DNA of 64,000 bases from Voacanga thouarsii (Eukaryota; Streptophyta; Magnoliopsida; Gentianales; Apocynaceae): contig JANUWF010003366.1 of the NCBI GenBank assembly GCA_026120185.1, forward strand, positions 2,976,001 to 3,040,000. The letters run 5' to 3'. The position numbers and the translations under genes were made by a program. Below the pieces are notes generated by a model. That model saw only the letters and a program-made list of their open reading frames with translations. It made no database searches and had not been told where the DNA came from. Positions 22,508-34,001 of the stretch are shown here, one piece after another (position 1 is the first letter of the stretch; every line of letters starts with the position of its first letter).

Positions 22508-23848
22508 TGTTAGCCCTAAGGGCTTTCTTTTATGTTTTGATTTATGACAAACGTTGATATGGACTAACTTATTAATTTCATGTGATAGGACATGGTTAAT
22601 CTTTATTCGTCTAAAATCTCCAGATAAGAATTATTGACAACCTCTTCATCGCTGATTTCAAGGTTAGAAGATCACATGAGAAAATCAGAGTATGAGAAGT
22701 TATATATCATGGAAGCTCTTTATGAAGAATGACAGACTAGGAAGTGTTACTAAGGTATATTTATTAATTCTTATGTCTTCTTATCTTTTGATTCATTTGA
22801 CTTTACCTTGAAGCTTCAAAGGAGATGATTTTCAAAGTTTTTAAAATTCACAGAATTTTGGATGGAACAATTTAAATCCAAAAGGTTAATCCAAAATCTT
22901 GTAAACCTTGTTGAAAAATTTCTGTCAAGAATGTGCCATTTTTGGACTTACCTTTTGGATGCATCTTCATCCAAAACATGAGTCCAAAACTCGGATGAGT
23001 TTAAACAGAAAAATTTGTAGCTGTTTTTTTATGACCATTGGCACTCCTTTTTTAGCTCTATAAATAGCCCTTAAAGCAAGATTAGAAGTAGGATTTTTGA
23101 AACATTCATCTTAGAAACCTTATTGCTCAATACTTTCAAAAATCTCCTTTTATCTAGCTTCAATGTTAGTTCATTGTATATCAAAGATAAAAGTAATTTG
23201 TGGCTTGTATCCAAGAAAACATCTGCTCAAGAAAGTGAGCTTATCTCTGTTCTATTGATTTTCAATTCTTTTTGTATGTGCAAGGTTGTGATGTAAAATC
23301 CATAGGGGTGAGCCTTATGTTTTGGGTATGTGCAAGGTTGTGGTGTAAAACCCATAGGGGTGAGCCTTGTGTTTTGTGTATGTTTAAGGTTGTGTGGTAA
23401 AATCTATTGGGGTGATCCTTGTTTTGTGTTTGTGTTAAGGTTGTAGAGTAAAACCTAGTAAGGTGATCCTTGATGTGTTTGAGAGGTTGTGGAAAACCTA
23501 GTGTGGTGATCATCTCTTGTATGTGAATTAGTTTTATTAAGTGAGGTTAATGAAATAGGGTTGAAAATCCTTAAGTGTGAGGCTTAAGGTAGTGGGCGTA
23601 GATCATTGTTGATTGAACCACTATACATCTCCTATCTCATTTTATTCAGTGGTTCATGTACTATTTTTTTATGATCTTTCATTGTCTAAATCTAAATATA
23701 CATCTACGAGTACTTGGATAGCTTTCTATGCATCTATAAAGTCAGTCCAAGTATCTTGGTGACCATTCTTGTTCAGCATTTTAGACAATTTGGAAAAATC
23801 ATTTTTTCTTGCCAAAAATCTTATTCACCCCCGCTCTAAGGTTTTTCA
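22508..23848 (+). repeat. 3' LTR of the Sirevirus (1341 bp)
   Basis: Starts TGTTAGCCCTAAGGGC and ends CTAAGGTTTTTCA, followed by the ATTGT duplication at 23849-23853. Confidence 0.93.
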
Positions 23849-25972
23849 ATTGTTTACTATCATTTCTCAAAGCAGCATATAAAATAATTAATACAAAGTC
23901 TTCCAAGCAGATAACAAATCTAGCTACTTATCTCTATGCAGGATTGACTTGAAAACATGGCATAAAAGGTAATGAGATAAAAATCTCAGTAAGCCCGTGT
24001 GTGGTTTGAGTGTTTCAGGTAAATAGTTCATGTATGCAAGTTTTAAAAGTTATATAAAAGAAAATGCTGGCAAGCAATAAATAAGGATTAAAATAAAGAG
24101 TGGCGTTTTGCTTTTCAAACCATACATGTGCACAATAAATACAACCACTCAAATGGGTAGTCATGGGTTACCACACATTGGGGCCCATGACCATATAATA
24201 GTTAGAATGCCACACTTTGTGCAGACTAACAAAAAGGTAGGTGATCGGCCTACCGGGTAAGATACTCCTCATTCTCTACACCTAAACATGCCGGTTGTCT
24301 ACTCCAGAAACACACAGTTCACTTGGCAGAAACTTGCTAGCTCGGACCGGCATGACTAAGTAGTACTGTCACTTCTCTAAGTTGTGTTCATCTTCTGGAG
24401 GTGGCCTCCTGCCAGGAGACTCGCTCTTGCTCTTCAAAAATAGTACTACTAGCCTACCCATATTGAGTACTCAATGGTAATTGTGCCACTTGGGAGAAAA
24501 CTGATAAAACATTGTTTTACTTGGAAATAGCAATTACGGTTTCTAAAACTTGTGTCAAAGTGGGTTTTTTAGAAAGAGTTTAGTGTTTGTGCAAAACTGC
24601 TTGTTTGGTTTTCAAAAGATTTGTTTGACTAAAGAAGAAAGGAAACAGTCCTTAATTGTCTTTACAAAATGAGTATCCATATACTTCACGTTTGGCTTGC
24701 CATAGTAACCTTTTGACATCAAATAAGTTTATGCAAGAGATTACCTGATTCTTTGCTTGCAAGTTCATAAATCTTCCAAAGCTGACCTAACCTTGCTTGG
24801 AGTAAACACAAGTCATATGGTTATACTCAAGCTATATTTGCTTCCATAAATAATCCTAGTTCAACTTATTACAATCATGACCCTAATGTCCTAAGCTTTA
24901 GGGCTAGATGATAAAGGTTTTTATAAAATAAGTCTAGCTTAATAAGTGAAAATAACTAGGGGTTGTAAAATAATTACTAATAAATTATAGGTTCAAATAC
25001 AAATCTTGAGTGTTGTTATTAATAAATAAACTAGGGTTTAATTGATGAAGAATCATAAGTCCTAGATGATATTATTAAGATATATAATAAACTATTACTA
25101 ATCTCTTATTTAATAATTAATAGATAGAAAATAATAATAAATAAATTTTATTAAATTTTGATCAATAGGTAATAAATAAATTTCAATAATATTTATGAAT
25201 ATATGGCCTACAAGATTAATATTTCACCTACTATTACTATTTATATAAAAGGCTTTATTTATTATTATTATTATTCTATATAAATATTTATATATTTTAT
25301 CTTTAATAAAAGATATAATTTATTGGGCTAAAATATTACTATTCCATCCTTCTTAGGGTTTTCAAAATCTTTGGAGGAAATCATAATATTAATTTTAATT
25401 AATGCAATAAAATTGGCCAATTAAAATAGCTTAGGATCAACAAGGTCATGATCATAATTTTCCTATTGCTAACAAGAATCATGAACATAAAATCCAACAT
25501 CAATCCACAAACTATTCTATTCATGAATAAAGGCTTAAATCCATACCTACTATCACATGGCCAAATCTCTACTAAGCATAATCATATTCATGGCTTCAAT
25601 GAAAACAAGAATATAATACCCTATTCACCAAAGGTGACATAATACCTAGTATGCTTAAACATACATACTCACTCAAGACATGAAGAACATGCATCGATCC
25701 ACAAGAAATTTCATAAAACTTAACCATGGCAAAACATCCTCATGCTCCAATCTCAACTCCTTCATACATAAGCACATACTCAAGCCCCAATCATATTTTA
25801 TCCCTTTCTAGCAACATCTAAGAGACATGACTTTAGAATTAAAGAGAAGGTTAAAGAGAAATACTTGGTTAATGACTATCTCGATGAAGATTTAAGGAGA
25901 TCCACACGCTTAGGAGGCTTGAATCGTCTAAGAAAGAAAAAGAAAAAAAACCATGGTTGTAGCAACCATTTT

Positions 25973-26017
<45 letters not shown>

Positions 26018-27584
26018 TGTGTGTGTGTGTGTGTGTGTGTTAGTATATCATGTTAAAGATTGAAGGAAAAAAGATTAACAAAATCGCTCTTAGTTACCTT
26101 GCTGGTGTTCAAGACTTCAAGAAAAATTCTGGTTTTTTATCCGATTGCAGATTTTTGTTTTCGAGATTTGATGTTATAAAATCCAAAAATGGACTCTAGG
26201 GAGTGAGCAGGCATGATCTGGAGTTTTTGGAAGGGATTGGAGGTGTTTAGAGTGGTCTTAGACTTGAAGAAAGGTAGTGTGTGTTCTTGGTGTTCTTGGA
26301 GAAATGGAGAGAATTGAAGAGAAAACTGGACGAAATGCTGAAGATGTCGGTCGAATGATTGAGGGATTTCTGTGATTTGATTTTCAGATTAGGGAGAAGA
26401 GGGAAATCTGGTTTGTTTGAATTCAAATGGAGTAATTTATGGAGTGTTTTAAGGTAGAAGATATGGTAATGTTGTTTGATTGATAGAGGTTCTTGGGAGC
26501 TACAATGGCCGATTGGTTTTGCTGAAATGAATGAGGGTTGAAAGAGCTATAAGGTTGGCCAAAATTCTGAGTGCAATGGTGGGAGAATTTCTGGTTGTTT
26601 AAAGCTTAATCCAAGGGAGTTTTCATGGAGAAATTGCTGGAATTTTGAACTTCAATTGAGAGCTTAATTGGAGTAATTGAAAGAAGAATTTGAGGAGTGG
26701 CTATGGAGTCCAATCGTGCAGGTCAGTGGAGGGGGTAATGAAGTTCAGTTCATGGCTGTCTAAGGTTAACTTCATAGAGGTTTGAAGTGATTTTCGGACA
26801 AGGCTTGAAGAGAGAGCAAGGCTGGAATTTTTTTTTGGTTGGATATTCGAATGGTTTGCTGGAAATTGTTGTGCAATGTTCCAACTGATTTGGAGAGAGT
26901 TTGGGGAGGTATTGGAGGGTCCTTTAAGGCTAGTTTCCAGCCTTCTTTATGGAGGAAAGCAGAGGTAAATTACTAGTTTAAAGGCTGAAGAAACAGCTTT
27001 GGTTTTTGGTTTGCTATGCTGCGAAATTGTCCTTTTTTTTTTGCGTAGTCCGATTTTTGGCAAAGAAATTCCAGTCTTCAAGCTGAATAAGTTGGTCATT
27101 TTTCTGGCAGCATTTGAGTAAGAAAAATAGCTGAAGCTTTCAAAGACTAGACTGCCCAAGAACCTGAAAAATTTTCAGATTGCTTCCATGAAGAAGATGA
27201 ATACTATGGAGTGGAGTTTGAAGGTTCAACCATAGAGATTAATTTTCTTGGGAACCTTCCTTAACTCCTTTTCTATTTTCAGTCAAAACTCTATCCTGTA
27301 AGAGCCATTTTTGAAATTCCAAGGTCAATAAACCTTGTTGAATTTTCTAGAATTAAAATATGGATTTGGATAAATTGAACAAACTTAATTAGTAAAGAAT
27401 TTAAAGTAAGCTAGGGAATAAAAGGATATGAATCCCTTAAGAAATCTCTTAGGGCATAAGAATAGGATTAGAACATTCCCTTCATGTCTCCCCTAGGACA
27501 ACACTCCTACTTCTACTTATGGCATGCAAGGGACGAAAAATTCTACCTTAAATAAAATAAAAATAATCATGATAAAACTTAAAT
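23849..27584 (-). repeat. Main body of solo LTR II
   Basis: This non-coding LTR body aligns with 34002-37250 and, reversed, with about 45310-48341. AT-rich stretches at 25060-25320 and long T-rich tracts occur, but no protein-coding domain. Open stretches in it are chance. Confidence 0.8.
25976..26041. repeat. Compound microsatellite (GA)n(GT)n
   Basis: About 40 bases of GA repeat run into about 26 bases of GT repeat inside solo LTR II. Confidence 0.97.
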
Positions 27585-27655
27585 GGTGGGGTTTGAACTC
27601 AAGACCTTAGAGATTAATTCCAAAACTCTAACCACTAAACCACAACAACTCTTGT
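27585..27655 (-). other. tRNA-like module in solo LTR II (A and B boxes)
   Basis: On the minus strand TGGTTTAGTGGTTAG (27643-27629) resembles a tRNA A box and GAGTTCAAACCC (27600-27589) a B box, at tRNA-like spacing. The module is shared by LTR I (37253-37320) and LTR III (45237-45310), so it belongs to the family. It may be an old SINE or tRNA fragment taken up by the LTR. A working Pol III promoter is not shown. Confidence 0.6.
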
Positions 27656-27900
27656 TCTTACTTTCTCTCCCAAATATTCTTCCTATTTAATCCTCAAGCT
27701 ATCTTCCTATTTTGACCTCAAGTAAAATTACCATTTTACCCTTCCTACTCAATAACCATAATTAAGCTTTTTAGACTATAAATCATAATTCTAAAGCACA
27801 TAAAATCATTCAAAAGTATATTTATTCATGCAAGAAAATATGATATGCATCCCGACCCCCCTTACTCTAGGGTTGGCTTTAGGTGGGGTTTCATATTGTA

Positions 27901-28640
27901 TACACAAGGCTCATCCATGTTTTGAATGAAACTAAACTCTTTGATTGTTTCATCAAAATGGATGTTCCAACTCTTAGAAGCTTTCTTAAGTCCATATATA
28001 GACATTTGCAGCTTGCACACGTTTGTGCCATCACTAGATGTGAAACCCTCAGGTTGTGTCATATACACTTCCTCCGTTAGATTTTCATATAAGAAAGTCG
28101 TTTTCACATCCATTTGTCAAATCTCATAATCGTAATGAGTTGTAATGGCTAGGAGTATCCTGATAGATTTTAACATGGCTACTGGTGAGAAGGTTTCATC
28201 ATAGTCAATACCATTTTGTTGATGATAACCCTTCGCTACTAGTCGTGCTTTATAGGTAACTATGTTACCATCCATGTCTGTTTTCTTCTTGAAAATTCAT
28301 TTACACCTAATAGGTTTAATTCCTTTGGGTGGATCAACCAAAGTCCATACTTGATTGTCGTACATGGAATCCATCTCTGACTTCATGGCCTTAAGCCATT
28401 TGCCAGATTCTGAACTGTTCAGAACATCCTTGTAGATAGTAGGCTCATCTTCATCTATGAACAATACGTCATTGTGGTCACTGATGAGGAATCTATATCT
28501 CTTAGGTGCCACACGTATCCTACTAGACCTATGAGGTTCTTGTGTAGTAGAAGGTTCATCTATTCTCTGGGATCAGACGGTTGATCCTTGTTTGTTTGAT
28601 CTTCTTGAACTTCACTAAGTTCAATTTTACTCCCACTGTC
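27901..28640 (-). pseudogene. Copia 1 reverse transcriptase N-terminal half
   Basis: Read on the minus strand: a block around 28512-28297 with WLKAMKSEMDSMYDNQVWTL (usual 'W..AM..E..S...N..W.LV'), then KARLVAKGYHQQ-type sequence, DYDETFSPVA, QMDVKTTFLYENLTEEVYM, QPEGF, LQMSIYGLKKASKSW, and ending in MDEPCVY at 27901. A TAA-type break lies at about 28297. The next residues of the enzyme are at 12489, beyond solo LTR II. The upstream part to about 28640 is a charged linker with frame breaks. Confidence 0.9.
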
Positions 28641-28663
28641 CTCTTTGAGCATGTGCTCCTTTT

Positions 28664-28975
28664 CTAAGAAAATGGCATGCTTGAAACAAACACTTTGTTT
28701 TCAGAGGGTAGGTAAAAGTAATATCTGAAAGATTCTTTTAGATATCTCACAAACAAACACTTGTCAAACTTACTATCAAGTTTGTCTGACTGTGGCCTTT
28801 TGACAAAGGCAGGACAACCCCATACTCGCAAGTGAGATAACTTTGGTTTCTTACCAAAGAACATCTCAAATGGGGTAGAATCAACCGATTTTGTCAGAAG
28901 TCTATTTAATATATAAACAAAAGTCTCTAGTGCATACCCCCAAAACGATTTTGGTAGGTCTACAGAGGCCATCAT
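28664..28975 (-). pseudogene. Copia 1 integrase C-terminal part
   Basis: The frame reads MMASVDLPKSFWGYALETFVYILNRL ..., PFEMFFGKKPKLSHLRVWGC and FVRYLKESFRYYFY, the usual copia block 'LP.SFWG.A..TA.Y.LNR.P.K......P.E.W.G.KP...LR.WGC' followed by 'GY......Y.FY'. It is out of frame with the preceding integrase core, with a short deletion after the conserved ERRNR. Part of a continuous ancestral Gag-Pol reading frame. Confidence 0.9.
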
Positions 28976-29766
28976 GGTCCGTACATTCGATTCCTTCTCT
29001 CAGATACACCATTATGTTGAGGTGTATGTGGTAGAGTCCATTGAGATAATATATCATTATCTCTAAGATAACTCAGAAACTCTTGGCTCAAGTATTCTCC
29101 TCCTTGATTAGATCTTAGAATCTTAATACTTTTGCCAAGATGTTTCTCTATTTCATTCTTGAAGTCTTTGAACTTATCAAAGGCCTTAGATTTGTATTTC
29201 ATTAAATACAAATACCCGTATTGTGAGAAATCATCGATACAGGTTATGAAATAGTTATAACCTCCTCTCGCTTGTATTGACATTGGACCACATACATCAA
29301 AATGTATGAGTTCTAATAACTCCTTGGCCTGTTCTCTTTTTCCTGAAAAAGGAGTTTTAGCCATTTTACCTAGTAAACAAGACTCGCATATGCCATATGA
29401 TTCATAATCAAATGACCCTAAGTCATCAAGCTTGTGTAACTTAGAAATACGATTTTCGTTTACATGGCCCAAACGACAATGCCATAAGTAAGAGGTGTTA
29501 GAGTTATCTATTTTAGATTTCTTATTGTTTATATTGAGAATTGGATTATCCAAGTCTAGAACATATAAACCATTAACCATAGTTGCAAAACCATAATGAA
29601 TATCATTCAATGAAAAAGAATAACATTTATTCTTAAATATCAAATGAAATCTATTTAAGTCTAAACATACAACTGAGATAATATTTTTCATTAAAACTGG
29701 TACATAGTAACAGTTTTGTAATTCTAGAATTAATCCCAAAGGGAGGTTCAGCTCATATATCCCCAC
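28972..29766 (-). pseudogene. Copia 1 protease end and integrase core
   Basis: The frame contains LELQNCYYVPVLMKNIISV, the pre-integrase zinc motif WHCRLGHVNENRISKLH ... CESCLLGKMAKTPF, and the core HFDVCGPMS, YGYLYLMKYKSKAF, RSNQGGEY and HNGVSERRNR. The catalytic triad should be D-D-E; the second Asp is Asn here (AAT read from plus-strand 29107-29109), so the integrase would be inactive even where the frame is open. One stop ends the block. Confidence 0.92.
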
Positions 29767-30777
29767 AACAAGTGCAGCAATCTTTGCTCATTTGCAATAC
29801 GTAAGTCCACGTCGCCTTCCTCTAGCCATCTACTGCTCTTTAGTCCCTGCAAGTTATTGCATAAATGAGATCCACAATCGGTATCTAATACCCATATTTC
29901 ATTTCTAAAGGCAGTATTTAGCTCAATCATAAACATAACCGGAGTAGAAGTGGAAGTGCTTATAAGCTTCTCTTCCTGCTTCTTGTCCTTAATGGTCTCC
30001 AAGTAAGCCTTACAGTTGTGCCTCCAATGGCCCATCTTACCACAGTGATGGCATGAGCCCTTGGTAGCTGTGTCATTCTTCTTCATACTACCGTTGGGCT
30101 TCATAGGAGCCTTCTTCTTCTTTTTTTGAACTTTCTTTTTAGAAGAAGAAGATTCTACCATTAAAACGGCATTGGAATCCTTCTTCATGGAAGACTTCAC
30201 AGTTTTGAGAAGATTAATCAACTTAGGAATGGTGGACTCAATCTTGTTCATCTGATAGTTTATCACAAATTGTGAAAAACTATTAGGTAAATATTGTAGA
30301 ATTAAGTCAACACTTAAGTCATGGTCTATTGTGAACCCAAGAGATCCAAGCTTCTCTATCAAGCCCAGCATCTTTAACCCATGAGTGGCCACAGAAGAGC
30401 CCACTGCCATTTTGCAATGGAATAGTTGCTTCGAGATCTCGTATCTCTTAATTCTGGCTTGGGTATCAAACAGCTCTCGAAGATGTAGTATAATCGATTG
30501 AGCATCCATATTCTCGTGCTGTTTTTGCAGCTCGGGAGTCATGGATGCCAGCATAATACATGATGCTGCATCACTATCCTCCTTGTGTCTTTTGTAGACA
30601 ACATGCTCATCAGCATGAGCATCTTTTGCTGGTGGTGGCAGAATAGGAGCATCTAGCACGTAGAGCAACTTTTCTGACTTGAGAACGACTCTCAAATTTC
30701 TATACCAGTCGAGGTAGTTTGATTCGGTTTAACTTGTTGGTTTCTAAGATGCTACGTAGGTTTAAGTTTGTTGACAT
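29748..30777 (-). pseudogene. Copia 1 gag and start of protease
   Basis: The likely start is the ATG at 30777 (MSTNLNLRSILETNKLN); a shift near 30700 moves the frame into the long open part 30695-29748. The gag contains LYVLDAPIL, ASCIMLASMTPELQKQHEN, ARIKRYEISKQLFHCKM and LGSLGFTIDHDLSVDLIL, matching the UBN2-type gag pattern. A lysine-rich stretch precedes a complete CCHC knuckle CHHCGKMGHWRHNC. The protease motif is WVLDTDCGSHLCNN near 29880: catalytic Asp kept, but the Gly of DTG is Asp. No other stop occurs in the 315-residue block, so gag is the best-preserved part of this element. Confidence 0.92.
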
Positions 30778-32444
30778 GATGTATGTGTCCTAGATGTAAA
30801 GATAGAGAGCATTAGCTATTTGTATATGCACATGAAATGCAAATAATTAGAATTTTAATTAAACATATTTTACTCCACTATTTTACTCAAACCAATAGCC
30901 TCCATTACTGATTCGAGAAAGCCTATTGGAAGCTTTCCTAGTGGATTGGTATCCAAATTCCTTAAGAACAACCCTGGGTTTGCCCAACAAGCCACCCTTG
31001 AGTTCATTGGTAGGTATCTAATACCAATTACATCGTATGTAACTACTGGATTATTGGGTGATTAACAACTTTTAATCTTAAAGCCTTTTAGGCTACCCTA
31101 ACTTTTCCTCTAAATTTCTTTATGATTGAGTTTGACCAACTAGGATAAAGAATTTAGTTAAACCCAACCCATTAATTAGGAATTTAATTCCATAGCTTGA
31201 ACATGTCCATTGTCAAGTAGGCTTGGGTTTGCCCAACAATCTGGTCTCGACAAAAGACTCTCATTCTTACTATATTAATGGAAGGAATTACGTTTAATAT
31301 TAATTGAGGGATTTCTTCCTTTTAGTGATTTCAACAAATGACATGCATAATAATCAATAAATCACAAAATTGAAAATCATGATAATAAAGCGATTACGTG
31401 GTATGGTTATGGACTTTACCCTAAATTAATTTCTCTGAGCCATAAATGAAATTAATATAGTCAACCCTATGTGTTCATGCATGATTTAAGTAAAAGGTCT
31501 TACCTTCCAGCCTTGTCTTGGTTGCTATCTCCAAAAAGATACTTTTACTCCTATCTAGCCTAAGTAATTTAATTACATTATTTCCTTAAGAGAGAAAACC
31601 TTGAGTTACATTCAAGGGGAGTTAGAGGAGAAGAGAATTACATACGAATTTGAGAGAAGGCAGGATACGGAGGCCCTATTTCATACAAAACCAAAACTGT
31701 AAAATGAATGGACATATATAATTGGTTTTAGTCCATAACCATCTACCATGCCATTAATTATGTTTAAACAAAATAAAAATATAACTTTTATTATTCCAAA
31801 ATCACTATTCTGGAAAAATAAAACAGATTCTAAAATTTGTTTGTCTCAAAACAAAATTTGAGAAAATGCTTTTGGGTCTCGTCATGCAACGATAATGGCA
31901 GTCCCGCTATCCGGTCCGCGGGCGGGGGTCAAGAGGGCAGCGTCCCCTTGTTTTTTTTTTTTTAGAAAATAGAGCGAAACTAGCGTTGGTATGGAAGCCA
32001 GAGCTGGCGCCGGCCGCATTTTGGTATTGACAAAAGTTTTCTCCAGAAACGATTTCTGGACATCGCAAAACAGAGCCAAATCGGCGTCGGTTTGGAAGCC
32101 AAAGTCGGCGCCGGCTGTGGTCTGATTTAATGAAAATAGTTTTCCCCACAAACGATTTCTAAACTTCGCAAAACAACACACAACCGGTGCCGGTTTGGGA
32201 GCCGAAGCCGGTGCTGGCCGTAATCTGCTGTATGAAAATTTTCCAGAAATTTTCTAGAAACAATTTCTAGAATCGTTATCTTTTGCAATAGATATGCTGT
32301 TACAATTACACAATCATATTGTGCTACAGACCCAACTCACAATGCTCGAAATGATTTCGACTCGAATGAAAACAATTTTCACAATGAACACATGCATGAA
32401 ATAGCTTTCATGCAAGGGAACAATATGCTGTAAACCACACATAG
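30778..32444 (-). other. Long leader of copia 1
   Basis: About 1.67 kb separate the primer site from the gag start. No coding domain is visible. The part next to the primer site is unusually GC-rich and contains a threefold repeat (31970-32265). Confidence 0.7.
31970..32265 (-). repeat. Three ~102-bp GC-rich tandem repeats in the copia 1 leader
   Basis: The core GGAAGCCAGAGCTGGCGCC recurs with variation at about 31993, 32094 and 32197, each followed by a T-rich part and an ACGATTTCT word. Confidence 0.85.
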
Positions 32445-32460
32445 CACGGCTCTAATACCA
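32445..32460 (-). promoter_or_regulatory. Initiator-Met primer-binding site of copia 1
   Basis: On the minus strand TGGTATTAGAGCCGTG lies one base inside the 5' LTR. Confidence 0.9.
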
Positions 32461-32461
32461 C

Positions 32462-34001
32462 TATTTGGTATCTCACACGTATCATATATGGCGCAGTGGA
32501 AGAATAAAAATAAGATACCATCCTAGGATCCGCATATGTGTAGAAAACAGGATATATATATTGAAAACAAAAAAACAAAGGTAACAGCTTTTACCTTTCT
32601 TTATTTGTGTGGAAAACAGAACATTCTTTCTTCAAGTATGATAATTATGGCGCGATTCAGCAATCCTCTTGAAGAATCACCACGAGAGTTGTATGTCCAA
32701 CCACTATAATCACAGTGTGTGATTATCTCTAACTAAAATCCACACGGAGGATCATACTCAAGCACCAAGATTTTCTATGCTAATAGAAAACAAAAATAGT
32801 AGCTGGGGTTTTTCTTGTTCTTCTTGTTAAAAAAAAACCAGAGAAATAAGAAGAAGAAGAAGAAAGGTTGTGTTCTTCTTAAAAAAAGCTTACGAAAGAG
32901 AGATGGTGAAGAGAACAAAAGATCATATCTTTATCCTATTATGTGCCCTTTGGTTTTATGTTGTTTTGGAGTTGCTTCAAGTAACTTTTGGTTTTCATGT
33001 TTTGTTTCATGTGTGCCTTTTGGTTCACCCGAAAATCTCAACAATAAAACCATATAAGAATTGCAAACAAATAATTGCAATTGGAACCCATCAAGTTCTC
33101 AGAATTACAAATTGACTCATAAATTATAACTAATTATAATTTGACCACATCAACTTCTCTTTCTCGCAATAAACCCATCTTGAGTATATATTCCTCTTTT
33201 GTGTGTGACATATTAGGTTTCTCGGTCAATTGGTAGCGAACATGAATTAATCCAAACGTCTTTGAGATTAATAATCCTTAATTAATTAGAATTAATCCTA
33301 TTAATTCTAATCAGCATTGGTTTATTAATTCATCAATTAATAAACTCATATTCCCAGATCATGAACGATATCTAGCAACACATCATGACCACCCAAAAGT
33401 CCAGGAAGTCAAGTGGCTTGACATGAACCTTTCAATAACAATCTACAGTGCAATGAACTCTTTTCACCATACAATATCTCATTCGGTCTAGAGTACGGAA
33501 TTAGTGCTAACTCACTCTAGAATATATATTAATTCTGGTCCAAATATAATTATACTTGTACCAGGAACCCACTACTCTAGATGTGTATCGATTGGAACTG
33601 TTTCGAATGTACATACGCCTTGGCCAAGGACTTCTTGAGTAGTAATTCCTACAAGTGGCCGTGAGATATTCTCCCCTACTATTAGGAGTGGTGAATCCTT
33701 TATTAACCCTTTCAACTACTTTCGTTTACCTCATAATGTACCCAATATCTATCCCATAGGCGGCCCTCAATTGAGCTCCAGAGATTGGAATCAACGCACA
33801 AGGCTTAGCAAACAAAGTACCTTGAAGATCTCAAGTCTAAGGATACTTGCACGTTTGCTATATTGAGATTATGTAACTGGTACTAAATAGTTATCCATGT
33901 GATTATCTCATAGCTAGGTCATCCAATAAACTTGTTCCACTAACAAGTATCCATGTGTTAACTTTGAGTATCTCAATACTCACAGATATGAGAATCATCG
34001 C
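32462..34001 (-). repeat. 5' LTR of copia 1, outer edge deleted
   Basis: 32462-33377 matches the 3' LTR (10662-11633). 33378-34001 matches, in reverse, part of the copia LTR at 44519-44988, showing that it is the upstream half of the LTR. The outermost ~300 bp expected from that comparison are absent, together with ~330 bp of the neighbouring solo LTR I. Confidence 0.8.

Larger units (their letters stand above)
12659..23848 (+). mobile_element. Sirevirus-type Ty1/copia retrotransposon, complete but defective
   Basis: LTRs 12659-14052 and 22508-23848 (TGTTAGCC...TTTTTCA), initiator-Met primer site, gag, protease, integrase, reverse transcriptase and RNase H in copia order, an additional 3' reading frame, and several polypurine tracts before the 3' LTR. 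Flanked by ATTGT at 12654-12658 and 23849-23853. The extra 3' ORF and multiple polypurine tracts are known hallmarks of the Sirevirus (SIRE/Maximus) lineage. In the first ~155 bp the two LTRs differ at about nine positions, so the insertion is not recent. Every coding domain has at least one lesion. Confidence 0.93.
12495..27895 (-). mobile_element. Solo LTR II of the same gypsy-type family, split by the Sirevirus
   Basis: The parts 12495-12658 and 23849-27895 give a single LTR of about 4.2 kb. Read on the minus strand it begins TATGAAACCCCACC (first bases mutated from TGTGAAACCCC) and ends GGAGTGTTACA. TTGTA flanks both sides, and both flanks are copia 1 reverse transcriptase. There is no internal region, so it is a solo LTR formed independently of LTR I. 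It is the most complete copy of this LTR in the window. Confidence 0.87.
10662..34001 (-). mobile_element. Copia 1, degenerate Ty1/copia element split by solo LTR II
   Basis: Read on the minus strand: 5' LTR (about 34001-32462), initiator-Met primer site (32460-32445), long leader, gag, protease, integrase, first half of reverse transcriptase to 27901, then an interruption (27895-12495), second half of reverse transcriptase and RNase H to about 11634, then a partial 3' LTR (11633-10662). The reverse transcriptase sequence resumes across the TTGTA duplication, PCVY continuing to KKVSGSTIILL. No matching right-hand target duplication survives because the outer edge of the 5' LTR is deleted. The element lies inside solo LTR I. 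Confidence 0.88.

Noticed and set aside
12495..27895. LTRs I and II taken as the two LTRs of one full gypsy element
   Set aside because: Each has its own different 5-bp target duplication and they are separated by copia 1 coding sequence, so they are independent solo LTRs.
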